64,000 bases of DNA from Symploca sp. SIO2C1 (GTDB taxonomy: Bacteria > Cyanobacteriota > Cyanobacteriia > Cyanobacteriales > Coleofasciculaceae). This document shows positions 35,923 through 45,454 of the stretch, in pieces; position 1 is the stretch's first letter, and each line of letters starts with the position of its first letter. The position numbers and the translations under genes were made by a program. The notes below the pieces were generated by a model. It did not search any database, was not told the DNA's origin, and was given only the letters and a program-made list of their open reading frames with translations. The DNA lies in the NCBI GenBank assembly GCA_010692635.1, contig JAAHGL010000007.1, forward strand, positions 129,934-193,933, written 5' to 3'.

Positions 35923-38900
35923 CTAAGCTGCATATGCGATTTGGCAGCTATCGGAGAGTTCCCCTCTCTTCAATAAGTAAGCAAAGTAGGTTTGGAGCAA
36001 GCTAGTATCAACTGCTGGACAAACGGTGTTAGTTCCCGCTATTCCTGCTAAGGTGTTTTGGTAGTCAAATGCCTGAGATACTAAAGCAGCTGTCTCTAGA
36101 TAAGGTCGTTCGTTGCCAGTTACCCAGTCTGTAAACAGAAACAGCAGGGGACTGAGGGCATTATCTGCTTGAGCGCTAGCCACTTTGAGTAGTTTAGCTT
36201 GCCACTGATCATAGTCACTCCACTGAATAAAGTAGCCAAAGTCATGGATTGATTTCACCAGCTCACGGAAGTGTAAGGCGTGAGGACTAACTAGGTGAAA
36301 AGCTTTGCCTAAGGATGTTGGCTGTTGAGATAAATGAACGATCGCGCGGCTAACATAGTCTACAGGAGTTAGACTTAGTTTTAAGTCTAAGTCAGGGGCG
36401 CTACCTAGTTGAATCAAGCCTTTGATTAAGCGGGCGATTAGGTCATCTACTGAAGAAGCACCAGTTTGACTATCACCTGTAATCATACTAGGTCTGTAGA
36501 TAGAACCAGGAATACCCCTAGCATGAGCTGCCATCACTAACTGTTCACCTACCCATTTACTCTGAGCGTAGCCATCGGAAAGTCCTTCACACTCAAGGTT
36601 GATATCTTCTGAAATTACTTCCATGCCAGCATATTGGGGAGATTGGAAGACATCAAGGGTAGAGATGAAATGAACGGGTTTGACTTTGATTTGGCTGGCT
36701 AATTTCAGAATTTCCTTCGTTCCCAGCACATTAGCTGTCCGGAGGGCAGTATAGGGATAGATTAAATTAACAAATGCCCCGTTGTGATAAATAGTGTCAA
36801 TCTCTGTAGCTAACTGGCGAAACTGCTCCTCTGAAAACCCGAACAGAGGCTGAGTTAAATCGCCGCGAACTGGTACAATCCGATGCTCTAGATTTTCATC
36901 AGAAAGTAAATAGCGCTTTAGATTGCTGCGGAGCTTTTGTTTGCCTATCTCAAGATTGGGACAACGGACTAAGCAATGAATCGTAGCTTCGGTTTGTTGG
37001 AGAAGTTCGTGTAGTAAAAAAGCTCCCAGAAAACCAGTTGCTCCTGTTAAGAAGATCTGTTGAGGCTGAGTCCCAGAGTTAGTATAGGGTACTTCTGGAT
37101 AGATAGTTGGTTCGAGAACTGCATCCGCCTGTAACTTCTCAACTATGGTGCTGGCTGGCTGTGAGCTAAATTGGGAATTTTGAACTACTGTAATTTCCTG
37201 AGCCAGTTCAGCAATTGTGGGAGCTTCAAACAAAGACAGCAATGGTAATTCTACCCGGAAGATTTCTCTTATCTGAGATAGTAGCTGAGCAGTGAGGAGA
37301 GAATGTCCCCCCAATTCAAAGAAGTTGTCATGAATACCCACTCGGTTAATCTCCAGAACCTCGCTCCAGATTTGGACTAACTCTTCTTCAATGGGAGTCC
37401 GGGGAGGCACAAACTGGTCCATTAAAACTAGCTTGGCTTGGTTTGGTGCTGGTAGTGCTTTGCGGTCTACTTTGAGGTTAGGCGTTAATGGGAATGAATC
37501 TAGTAAGATGAAAGCTGAAGGTATCATGTACTCAGGTAGTGTCTTCTTGAGAAAGGAGCGCAAGTGGCTCAAAGATAATCCTTGGGTTTCGATGATGTAA
37601 TCTATGCTCTGAGAAATTTGAGCTACTCGGGGTTGTGCAGCATCGAATACTAGCCCAGCAGATTCTCCAAAGTGCCAAACGACAGTTCCCCTTAACCAAA
37701 GCTCGTCTTGAATTCCAGGTAGTTGTAGCTTGAGGCGAAGGCGTTGGCCCTCTTGCCAAAGATCTGTAGTCTTCGTTTCGCTTTGCTCACCATGTTTAGA
37801 TGCTGTTAAGCGGATACCACCACGACTGATATTTTGCGTAGTCACCTCTAGGGTTTGACCTGACTTAAATTTTGCTAGGCAAGTGCTGTTAAAAGGTATC
37901 CGAGGCTCTGTACGACGTATATCCTTTACTGCTAATCCCTCGGTTTGCAAGATCTGCTTGATGCCTTGATTCAATAGAGCTTGCTTTATGGGTGTGGTTT
38001 GGAAGAGAACTCCAGCATGTTCCTGCTCTCGCCAAGCGAGGGTTCCTTCTAACTTTAGTTCTTGCTCAAGTCCGGGCAACTGGAGGTGGAGGTGGAGGTG
38101 TTGTCCTTGCTGCCAGACTGCTGGTATATCCGTTAGACAGATGCCAGTTGGGGAAAGATCTACAGTAGTTACCGTAACTGCAGGTCCACCGTCCCATTCT
38201 ACTAGGCAACTACTTTGTAGCTGTACTCGTTCTACACTGAGGTCGGTCAATAAATAGGCTACTAGACGCTTTTCTCCAAGATCTTCCTCTACTGGCACTA
38301 CCACTGCCTCTTTGATACCAGGGTGTTGGTAGAGAGCAGATTCAATTTCCCCCAGCTCAATGCGAAAGCCACGAATTTTCACCTGATGGTCGATGCGGCC
38401 TAGGCATTCTATCGTACCGTCTGGTAAGTAACGTGCTAAGTCTCCGGTACGATAGAGACGAGCTCCAGGCTTGTTGCTGAAAGGGTCTGGAATAAACTTT
38501 TTTTCAGTAAGTTCAGGTCGATTGAGGTAACCCCGAGCCAATCCTACTCCACCAATGAGTAACTCCCCTGGCTCTCCTAATGGGACTAACTGAAGCTGCT
38601 CATCTTTCTGGTTTCGTTCTGTATCTACTAGATAGATTTGGGTATTAGCAATCGGTCTGCCAATGGGAACATTACTATTCTGTAGCTCTACTTGCTGTAC
38701 TGTTGACCAAACAGTGGTTTCAGTAGGGCCGTACATGTTCCAAACTGAGCTACTTCTAGCAAGAAGTTGATTAGCTAGCTCTCTAGACATAGCTTCCCCA
38801 CCACAGAGAATTTTGAGGTTAGGAGAACCTTGCCAAGCTGCGGCTAAGAGCATTCGCCAAGTGGCGGGTGTTGCTTGCATGACGGTTGCACCGGATTGCT

Positions 38901-39657
38901 CTATGACTTTGATTAACTCGATGGCGTCTGAGGCAACTTCCCGTGTCACCAACTCCACACGAGCTCCGACGAGCATTGGTAAGTAGAGCTCTAAGCCAGC
39001 AATATCAAAGGAGATGGTGGTAACAGCCAGTAAGACATCTTCTGGGATAAGTCCAGGTGCTTGGCTCATGGATGTGAGGAAATTAACCAGTGCTCGATGG
39101 GTAATTTGCACACCTTTGGGCTTACCTGTAGAGCCAGAAGTATAGATGATATAAGCCAAGTTGTCTGGAGTGACTCTACTGTCAGGATTCTGTTGGCTGT
39201 ATTGAGCAATTGTTTCCCAATCAGTATCCAGACATACAACTTTAGCTTGATGGTCGGGTAACTTCGCTACCTGTTCACTATCACTCAAAAGCACTCTACA
39301 TTGGCAATCTTCGATCATGAAAGCCAAGCGATCTTGAGGGTAGCTAGGATCTAGAGGCACATAGGCTCCACCGGCTTTGAGAATCCCCAGCAATCCAATT
39401 ACCATGTCTAGCGATCGCTTCAAGGAAATTCCCACTAGTGCATCCGGTCCAACTCCCAATGTCTGCAAATAGCGAGCCATTTGATTTGCTCTATTATTAA
39501 GTTCTCTGTAAGTAAGGGAGCTGTTCTCAAAACTAACGGCCACGCTGTCGGGAGTGCGTTCTACTTGAAAGTCAACTAACTGATGCATGCACTGATTTGG
39601 ATAATCAGCTTGAGTGTTATTCCAGTTTCCAAGTAGTTTGTGATCGATCAAATTCAT
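35923..39657 (-). CDS. NRPS-like synthetase: adenylation domain interrupted by two PilZ domains, carrier, thioester reductase
   Basis: A 1244-residue multidomain enzyme. The adenylation core runs from residue 1 to 470 (A3 YTSGSTGKPKG at 172-182, A5 NMYGPTET, A7 YRTGDL, A8 to 440), and its C-terminal lobe resumes at about 695 with catalytic Lys729 (TPNLKVDRKAL). Between them lie two PilZ domains: 474-572 (DLSPTG at 500-505, but R477-x3-Q481) and 580-690 (R582-x3-R586 and N609-I-S-R-G-G614, the full cyclic-di-GMP motif). A carrier domain follows (LGGHSLL, Ser786), then a reductase (TGATGFLG at 871; Tyr1030-x3-Lys1034). The pocket residues read D-I-L-Q-C-G-M-V-W-K, close to glycine-type codes, so an amino acid, perhaps glycine, is loaded and released as aldehyde or alcohol. 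There is no condensation domain. Confidence 0.93.
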   Translation of the reverse strand: MNLIDHKLLGNWNNTQADYPNQCMHQLVDFQVERTPDSVAVSFENSSLTYRELNNRANQMARYLQTLGVGPDALVGISLKRSLDMVIGLLGILKAGGAYVPLDPSYPQDRLAFMIEDCQCRVLLSDSEQVAKLPDHQAKVVCLDTDWETIAQYSQQNPDSRVTPDNLAYIIYTSGSTGKPKGVQITHRALVNFLTSMSQAPGLIPEDVLLAVTTISFDIAGLELYLPMLVGARVELVTREVASDAIELIKVIEQSGATVMQATPATWRMLLAAAWQGSPNLKILCGGEAMSRELANQLLARSSSVWNMYGPTETTVWSTVQQVELQNSNVPIGRPIANTQIYLVDTERNQKDEQLQLVPLGEPGELLIGGVGLARGYLNRPELTEKKFIPDPFSNKPGARLYRTGDLARYLPDGTIECLGRIDHQVKIRGFRIELGEIESALYQHPGIKEAVVVPVEEDLGEKRLVAYLLTDLSVERVQLQSSCLVEWDGGPAVTVTTVDLSPTGICLTDIPAVWQQGQHLHLHLQLPGLEQELKLEGTLAWREQEHAGVLFQTTPIKQALLNQGIKQILQTEGLAVKDIRRTEPRIPFNSTCLAKFKSGQTLEVTTQNISRGGIRLTASKHGEQSETKTTDLWQEGQRLRLKLQLPGIQDELWLRGTVVWHFGESAGLVFDAAQPRVAQISQSIDYIIETQGLSLSHLRSFLKKTLPEYMIPSAFILLDSFPLTPNLKVDRKALPAPNQAKLVLMDQFVPPRTPIEEELVQIWSEVLEINRVGIHDNFFELGGHSLLTAQLLSQIREIFRVELPLLSLFEAPTIAELAQEITVVQNSQFSSQPASTIVEKLQADAVLEPTIYPEVPYTNSGTQPQQIFLTGATGFLGAFLLHELLQQTEATIHCLVRCPNLEIGKQKLRSNLKRYLLSDENLEHRIVPVRGDLTQPLFGFSEEQFRQLATEIDTIYHNGAFVNLIYPYTALRTANVLGTKEILKLASQIKVKPVHFISTLDVFQSPQYAGMEVISEDINLECEGLSDGYAQSKWVGEQLVMAAHARGIPGSIYRPSMITGDSQTGASSVDDLIARLIKGLIQLGSAPDLDLKLSLTPVDYVSRAIVHLSQQPTSLGKAFHLVSPHALHFRELVKSIHDFGYFIQWSDYDQWQAKLLKVASAQADNALSPLLFLFTDWVTGNERPYLETAALVSQAFDYQNTLAGIAGTNTVCPAVDTSLLQTYFAYLLKRGELSDSCQIAYAA

Positions 39658-40836
39658 AGTTGTTTAATACGGCAATTGTTTACAGTAGCGTTGTTCTAAA
39701 TCTTGAGACTAATAACCCCTTTTATTGAAACGAGCCAAGATCTAGGAGAAAATAGTGATGACTCTCAGTAAAAGGGTAGCTATTAGAGTAGATACAATTT
39801 TTAAAATCAACTTCAGGCTAGCAATAAGCGTGCTGAGATACGAGCAACTAAGGAAAAATTTACTTGGTTATCATCAAATACTCAGTTTATAAAGCTTGAT
39901 GATAGTTAGCAAAAGAGTTAATTGTACTTGACTTACTTTTGAAATATGGTGGATAATTTATATGATACAAATTTAGACTGACAATCTTCATATAATGTTC
40001 CCAAAATTGATGACTAATCTTTGAATCCATATAATATCTATTTTAAACATTCAATGTTGATATATTTGGTATCAATGATTACCATGAACAATCTTATCTG
40101 GCAACTTAACGTAAAGTTTAAAAAATGTCTGTCTTACTTGCTGTCTTACTTGTTTTATGGTTTCATAGCTATTTTGTACTAAATCTCTATTTTTTAGGCT
40201 CTAGTTTTGGAGTAATAAGTTAGTTGTGGACTAGGAAATCTACAGAATTGCGTTAGTACCTTGATAACCATATAACAATCTTTGAATTGGACTATGGTTT
40301 TTTATTTAATTTTAGCAAAATCCAGTTGAAATGCAGGATAGTAGCATCGCCTTCTACAGAAGAGTTCTACTATCGAGAAATAACTCTCTTTTTTTTGAAC
40401 TAACAAAAAAGCTTTATTTTACGCTATATCTCAGTAATTACTCGTATATAGCGTAAAATTGAACAACAAATACAGCGTTTTGTAAGTTCGTGAGGTACAC
40501 TGTTTTATCCCTTATTCCTGATAAATCAATCTTTTCTCATAATCTTGGTATGCCTCATAAACCTGAGATCTGCTGTATGAATTAACCCACATTGCGCACA
40601 ACAAAATGTTATATTTTGTCCATAGAGTTGAAATTAAGCAGAAATACTCAATGAAGTCCTTCCAGAAAAAGCTACATTTGAACTGTAACACTTCCATCTT
40701 ACAGAATTATCCTCTACAGTAAAAGCGTATTTTTACTGAATTACCTCTACGGTAAAAGCGTATTTTTACTGAATTTTGCTAATTTAGCTATTGATTTTTA
40801 AGACAAGCTCTTAGATTGAAGTCTATGCTAGTAGAG
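39658..40836. other. 1.2-kb AT-rich intergenic region with inverted and tandem repeats
   Basis: It lies upstream of the NRPS-like gene and downstream of the kinase gene, both on the minus strand. A 13-bp inverted pair TTTTACGCTATAT / ATATAGCGTAAAA is at 40417-40458. A 33-bp tandem duplication (40711-40743 and 40744-40775) holds two copies of a CAGTAAAA...TTTTACTG-type hairpin, 60 bp beyond the kinase stop, possibly tandem terminators. The only frame (40512-40697, minus) shows no coding character. A long leader or distal promoter for the synthetase is likely. Confidence 0.6.
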
Positions 40837-42729
40837 CTAAGAAAACAGTTGCCAAATCTTAATTGTCCGGTCATCACTGCCGCTAACCAAGAAGTAGCCA
40901 TCGGGACTAAAGGCAACAGAGCGAATAGAATTAGAATGACCAGAAAGAGTGCGTAGTCGTTTGCCTGTGTGCCAATGCCACAACTCAATGCTCTTGTCAC
41001 TGCCACTGGCCAAAGTCTGAGCATCGGCACTAAAGGCAACAGAGGTAATACGATTAAACTTGGTGGAAAAAGCATGCAGTCGTTTACCGAGATGTGGCTC
41101 CCACAGCTCAATAGTCTTGCCACTGCTAGTGGCTAAGGTTCGACTATCTGCACTAAAGGCAATAGAGGTAATGCCACCGGAGCGATTAGAATTACTACGT
41201 AGTCGTTCCCCAGTGTTAAGATTCCAAAGTTCTAAGCTACCGTCCAGGCTGCCAATAATGCAAGTCTGACCATCTGGACTAAAAGTAGCAATTCGAGCGG
41301 AGATTGAACGTCCAGTCAAAGGACGTAGCAGTTGGCTTGTACCCACAACCCAGAGTTTGACTTCTGAATCACTGGTGCTAATTAGGGTCTGACCATCGGG
41401 ACTAAAGGCAATATATCGAACTTTTCCTGAGTTTCTGGGGAAGGTATGTAGCAGTTCTCCTGAGGAAAGATCCCAAAGCTTGATAGTCCTGTCGTAACTA
41501 CTGCTGGCTAGAAACTTACCATCTGGGCTGATGGCAATGGAAGTAACTCGATTAGTATGACCAGAGAGAGTACCTAGCAGTTTCCCAGAAGGCAACTCCC
41601 ATAGCCTAATAGTTTTATCGTAACTACCACTAACCATAGTCTGACCGTCCGGAGTGATGGCAACTGCCTTAACAGTATTTTTATGTCCAGACAGGGTACG
41701 ACGCAGTTGAACTTTTTGCCAGGAACTGGTTGACGGTTCGCTGGGGAGGAAGCTAGCTACAAAACTGGAAGCCTTAACTAGGAAAGAATTTTCTTTTTGG
41801 GTAATGATAGGATTACCGGAGGGAGTAACTGATGCAGGTACTCCGATAGTCTTCCCATTGGGAGTATCAGTAGGTACAGGTAATGGGGTGATGATGTCCT
41901 TGAGGCAGCGCCTAATCATCTGTGGCGTCTGGGGTCGTCCACCGGGAAAGGTAGCCATTAAATAATCAATCAAACCAGCAAACTCCGTCGAAACCTGAGA
42001 AGCACTGTCTCGCCAATACAATTTACCTGTTCGGAAGTCTTTCTCAAAATTAGTAGGATGTTGACCCGTCAACAAATAGACTAGGGTACGTCCAAGAGCA
42101 AAGAAATCAGATTGGGGTACAGATTGACCTTCAGCCTGCTCCGGTGGCGTATAGCCTACGGAAATAATCACTGTACCCGTCACATTCTTGGCTTGCTTCT
42201 GCAAGTAGGTATCTGTAATTTCCCGAACCGCACCAAAGTCAATCAAGACTAATTGTCCATTGGGCCTAAGTAAGATATTAGATGGCTTAATATCCCGGTG
42301 AATCAACTCTTGCTGATGGAGTTGAGCTAAGATCTCTGAGAGTTGTTCCAACCACACGATCGCTTGTTCTTGAGTAATCGGTTGATTGTCCCGATTCTTC
42401 ATCCATTTCTTTAAATTGATGCCATCGATTTTCTCCATCACTAAGCAGTACAGTATTTCACCACTGTCGTCAGCCAAGGTAAAATATCCATCTGGTTCAA
42501 CTCTAGGAATACCAGGATGATTTAACCGACTTAAGACTGCTCCCTCTCGCTGGAATAGAGATACTGCCTTTTGTTGAGTTTCTGAAGAGTAGAAACGATC
42601 TAGATTGAGAACTTTTAAAACCTTGGGGATACCGCCATCATCCACCTCAAAGGTTTGACCAAATCCCCCTTTCCCTAGTGGTTCCAGAACTCGATAGCGG
42701 TTTTGTACTAATAAACCTGGATGAATCAT
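40837..42729 (-). CDS. Ser/Thr protein kinase with C-terminal WD40 propeller
   Basis: A 630-residue Hanks-type kinase. The Gly-loop is LGKGGFGQTFEV, the catalytic loop HRDIKPSNILL, and the DFG segment DFGAVRE; the kinase domain ends near 275. After a Pro/Thr linker (280-345) come seven WD40 repeats (from LSGHKNTVKAVAITPDG to DDRTIKIWQLFS), enough for one propeller as a substrate- or partner-docking module. Its ATG overlaps the ancestral stop of the NB-ARC gene (see 42757), so it was probably the second gene of a coupled operon. Confidence 0.93.
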   Translation of the reverse strand: MIHPGLLVQNRYRVLEPLGKGGFGQTFEVDDGGIPKVLKVLNLDRFYSSETQQKAVSLFQREGAVLSRLNHPGIPRVEPDGYFTLADDSGEILYCLVMEKIDGINLKKWMKNRDNQPITQEQAIVWLEQLSEILAQLHQQELIHRDIKPSNILLRPNGQLVLIDFGAVREITDTYLQKQAKNVTGTVIISVGYTPPEQAEGQSVPQSDFFALGRTLVYLLTGQHPTNFEKDFRTGKLYWRDSASQVSTEFAGLIDYLMATFPGGRPQTPQMIRRCLKDIITPLPVPTDTPNGKTIGVPASVTPSGNPIITQKENSFLVKASSFVASFLPSEPSTSSWQKVQLRRTLSGHKNTVKAVAITPDGQTMVSGSYDKTIRLWELPSGKLLGTLSGHTNRVTSIAISPDGKFLASSSYDRTIKLWDLSSGELLHTFPRNSGKVRYIAFSPDGQTLISTSDSEVKLWVVGTSQLLRPLTGRSISARIATFSPDGQTCIIGSLDGSLELWNLNTGERLRSNSNRSGGITSIAFSADSRTLATSSGKTIELWEPHLGKRLHAFSTKFNRITSVAFSADAQTLASGSDKSIELWHWHTGKRLRTLSGHSNSIRSVAFSPDGYFLVSGSDDRTIKIWQLFS

Positions 42730-42756
42730 CGCTGCTGCAATTTACCCCCGATCACC

Positions 42757-42879
42757 GGGTGAGCGAAATTAGGGAAGGAATTTCTAGCGAAGTATCCTTT
42801 CAAATTATTAGTTCTCCTTTGTTTCCTCATCTCCCCATCTCCCTATCTCCCTATCTCCCCACCCTTTTTTCGTTCACCC
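42757..42879. mobile_element. Miniature element copy D, inserted between the NB-ARC and kinase genes
   Basis: The ends GGGTGAGCGAAATTAGG and CCCTTTTTTCGTTCACCC are inverted, and exact 9-bp direct repeats CCGATCACC flank it (42748-42756 and 42880-42888). The interior has the same order as copy B: a GTATCC segment, an ATTATTAGTTCTC segment and a CTCCCTAT-type pyrimidine tract. Its right end now codes for the last residues and the stop of the NB-ARC protein. Confidence 0.94.
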
Positions 42880-44489
42880 CCGATCACCTCTAGTAAATTG
42901 AGAATATTGGTTTGGGCATATCCTACTGCTTGTGGGGAGTGCCGTTGTAGCATTGATAGAACCTGATTTAGCTGCTCTTCAAGAGGATTTGCCTCGGTTA
43001 AGGTCAGATATAATTTATCTACAATCCGTGTCAGAATCAGGCGAACTTGAATTTGTTTTACCTCTTTTGTTGTCTGTTCCTTAACCAATGCATGAGTTCT
43101 TAGGAGTCCCAATTTACTGACTGACTGAGTTGCCACTGTTGTCATTATATCTTTACAGACCTGCTCAATCAATTGGTTAATAACATACTTCATCACCACC
43201 GGTTGTAGGGTAAAAATAGCCTCATTCCCTTCTCGGTTTGATGCTTTTTCCAGTAGCGAGCGTCGCTTCAGAGATTCAAGAGCTGCTACTAATTTAGATA
43301 ACGATGATACAGAAAACTGCATATCTGCTTTCAATTGAAGCAATGATATGGGTTGATTTTCCAGAGCAAACCAATAGACAATTCCCATTTCTAAGGTTGA
43401 CAATCGTTCAAAATGCTGATTTAACAGGCTCAGAAGAATATCACCAATGACTAAGGTACTTTGCTCTAGTAATTCATAAATATCGCCATTAAATATCTCC
43501 TGAATCGTGGTAGCAATTATTTTTAAAGCTAAGGGATTACCTCTATATAGCTGAATCAGTTCTTCAGAACCCCTCTTTAAATTAGAGAAACCTTTAGTTT
43601 CCAAGAGTTTTTTGGCATCTTCGAGTTGTAATCCCTTAAGTTTTAACTCCCTAACCGGTAAAGTGGCTCCTGCCAAAGACGAAATTTCTATCGGTTTCTC
43701 GCGACTGATGAGAAGTAAACAACTTTGATGCCTTTCTTGTCCTACTCGCCTAATTAACTTGCCATAATCTTCATAACCTTCTCGATATTGCCCTGCTAGT
43801 TCTCCGCTGCGCATTACTGTTTCCCAATCATCCAGTATCAGGAAACAGCGATGTACTTGTAAATACTCAATTAGTCGCGAAATTCTACCATCTACAGTTG
43901 TTGGTACATCTGTCTTCTGCCCATTGGCTAAAAATTTGAGCCAATCTGCTAAGATATCTTGAATCGGTGGGGCGTTGCGTAGAGAACGCCAGATTAGGTA
44001 CTCAAAAGATTGTTGAATTTGCTCTGCAAGCTTAGCTGAGAGTGCTGTTTTACCAATTCCACCCATGCCTAGCAGTGCTACTAAGTGACAAGACTCAACC
44101 ACAATCCATTGCTCTAGCTGAATTAGTTCTGTGGTACGACCATAAAAGGTAGAGATATCAATCGCTTCTCCCCAGTCTTGACAAGTCTTAGTGGGCGTTA
44201 GGCTGCGGCGCTCAACAACCTCTTCCCACTTTAGTCCGAGAACTTGACAGTAGGCTTTGAAGGCTGCTGCACTAATAGGTTGCTTTCCTGCCAAAAACCG
44301 TTTCCAAGTTCCTCCTGAGATACCCTCAGCATAAGAACCATCTAGAAACCAGTTTTTGTTAGGCTCTAAAACCTTACTAGCCTCCACGAGGCAGGTGTCA
44401 TCTTCATCAATACTCCAACCCCACCCCTTTTCATTTCTAGCTTGCTTAATTTTGGCTATTCCCAGTCGAGAGGCTTTAAGCGTCGGCAC
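42843..44489 (-). CDS. NB-ARC (STAND-type) ATPase
   Basis: A 548-residue STAND NTPase. The N-terminal 95 residues form a helical, HTH-like module common in cyanobacterial NB-ARC proteins (WKRFLAGKQPISAAAFKAYCQ). The NB-ARC core begins at FYGRTTELIQLEQW with Walker A GMGGIGKTAL, Walker B CFLILDDWE, the RNBS-like LLISREKP and GLPL-like GNPLALKII. A helical ARC/winged-helix part follows. The usual sensor repeats are absent. The C-terminus is ERKKGGEIGR from the inserted element; without it the gene would end KLQQR and overlap the kinase start (ATGA). That kinase carries the WD40 propeller often fused to such ATPases. The start codon could be downstream. Confidence 0.88.
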   Translation of the reverse strand: MPTLKASRLGIAKIKQARNEKGWGWSIDEDDTCLVEASKVLEPNKNWFLDGSYAEGISGGTWKRFLAGKQPISAAAFKAYCQVLGLKWEEVVERRSLTPTKTCQDWGEAIDISTFYGRTTELIQLEQWIVVESCHLVALLGMGGIGKTALSAKLAEQIQQSFEYLIWRSLRNAPPIQDILADWLKFLANGQKTDVPTTVDGRISRLIEYLQVHRCFLILDDWETVMRSGELAGQYREGYEDYGKLIRRVGQERHQSCLLLISREKPIEISSLAGATLPVRELKLKGLQLEDAKKLLETKGFSNLKRGSEELIQLYRGNPLALKIIATTIQEIFNGDIYELLEQSTLVIGDILLSLLNQHFERLSTLEMGIVYWFALENQPISLLQLKADMQFSVSSLSKLVAALESLKRRSLLEKASNREGNEAIFTLQPVVMKYVINQLIEQVCKDIMTTVATQSVSKLGLLRTHALVKEQTTKEVKQIQVRLILTRIVDKLYLTLTEANPLEEQLNQVLSMLQRHSPQAVGYAQTNILNLLEVIGGERKKGGEIGR

Positions 44490-44622
44490 TTGTGCACCCT
44501 ATTTTTCCGATTGTCAAGATCAATTTTAGATCGGTTCTGCTGGTTTCAAGATCAGCATTTTAGTGCAGAAGCTTTGACATCAATGATATCGTTGATGTCA
44601 ATGAGTGCAGAAGGAAGTGCCT

Positions 44623-44868
44623 ATGGCCAGCATTACTATTCGTGATATACCTGATGCTACTAAAGAAGCGCTACGTATTCAGGCTGCACAATCGGGCTTG
44701 TCCCTTGAGGCATATTTGCGCCATGTGCTCAAACAGTTATCATGCAAAGAGACTACAGCAAATATTAATATCTTGGACATAGCGCAACAATGTTTCGGTA
44801 CAAAACACGGTATTGACCTTGAATTACCGGAACGTCATTCAAGACGTTCATCTGTTACGTTTGATTGA
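44623..44868 (+). CDS. FitA-like antitoxin (ribbon-helix-helix)
   Basis: An 81-residue protein starting MASITIRDIPDATKEALRIQ, the standard RHH DNA-binding N-terminus of FitA/VapB antitoxins, followed by a flexible tail (LPERHSRRSSVTFD) expected to bind the toxin. An upstream frame to 44605 adds six residues. It overlaps the PIN-domain toxin gene by one base (TGATG). It would repress its own operon together with the toxin. Confidence 0.93.
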   Translation: MASITIRDIPDATKEALRIQAAQSGLSLEAYLRHVLKQLSCKETTANINILDIAQQCFGTKHGIDLELPERHSRRSSVTFD

Positions 44869-45293
44869 TGATTATTTTGGATACGAATGTGATCTCTGAA
44901 CTGATGCGTGAAGCACCAAATCAAGCAGTAGCTGAGTGGATCGCCTCTCATAAATCTTTTCATCTGGCATTGACGACTATTTCTATTGCTGAAATTCAGC
45001 GTGGCTTGGCGCGGTTACCCAAAGGTAAGCGACGTACTGAACTTGAAAGCAACTTCTCAAGCTTTATCAAACAGGCATTTAGTGGCCGCATCTATACTTT
45101 TGATGAAGATGCAGCATATACTTATGGCAACGTATCCATGCAACGAGAAACGATAGGCTTACATGCTGATGCAGTCGATATGATGATTGCGGCGATTGCT
45201 ACATCGCAAAATGCATCTATAGCAACACGCAACGTTAAGGACTTTGAAGAGTGCGGGGTTCATATTATCAATCCATGGGATTATGTATCCTAA
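44868..45293 (+). CDS. FitB/VapC-like PIN-domain toxin
   Basis: A 141-residue PIN ribonuclease. Acidic residues are in LDTNVISELMRE (Asp and Glu), TISIAEIQRGLARLP (Glu), and ADAVDMMIAAIATSQNASIATRNVKDFE (two Asp). The last block is the FitB/VapC signature. It would cleave tRNA or other RNA when freed from the FitA-like antitoxin. All catalytic acids are present, so the system looks intact. Confidence 0.94.
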   Translation: MIILDTNVISELMREAPNQAVAEWIASHKSFHLALTTISIAEIQRGLARLPKGKRRTELESNFSSFIKQAFSGRIYTFDEDAAYTYGNVSMQRETIGLHADAVDMMIAAIATSQNASIATRNVKDFEECGVHIINPWDYVS

Positions 45294-45454
45294 ATTATCA
45301 ATGGACGATTGATAATTGATTAATTTGGTCTAAGACCTCTTCAGCCAGGGGTGAGAATTTTCGCTAGATTAGATTTGGTACAGAAGCAATACAGCCTTAC
45401 TTTTCCTCGTCTCAAAAGCTTGCCTTATCTTCTCTCATAATTGGTAACCTCCCT

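Noticed and set aside
35923-39657. Biosynthetic gene cluster around the NRPS-like gene
   Set aside because: Neighbours are hflX and a kinase. No condensation, PKS, phosphopantetheinyl transferase or tailoring genes are linked.
40512-40697. 61-codon minus-strand frame in the large intergenic region
   Set aside because: No ribosome site, unusual composition and no recognisable family; it looks like chance in AT-rich DNA.
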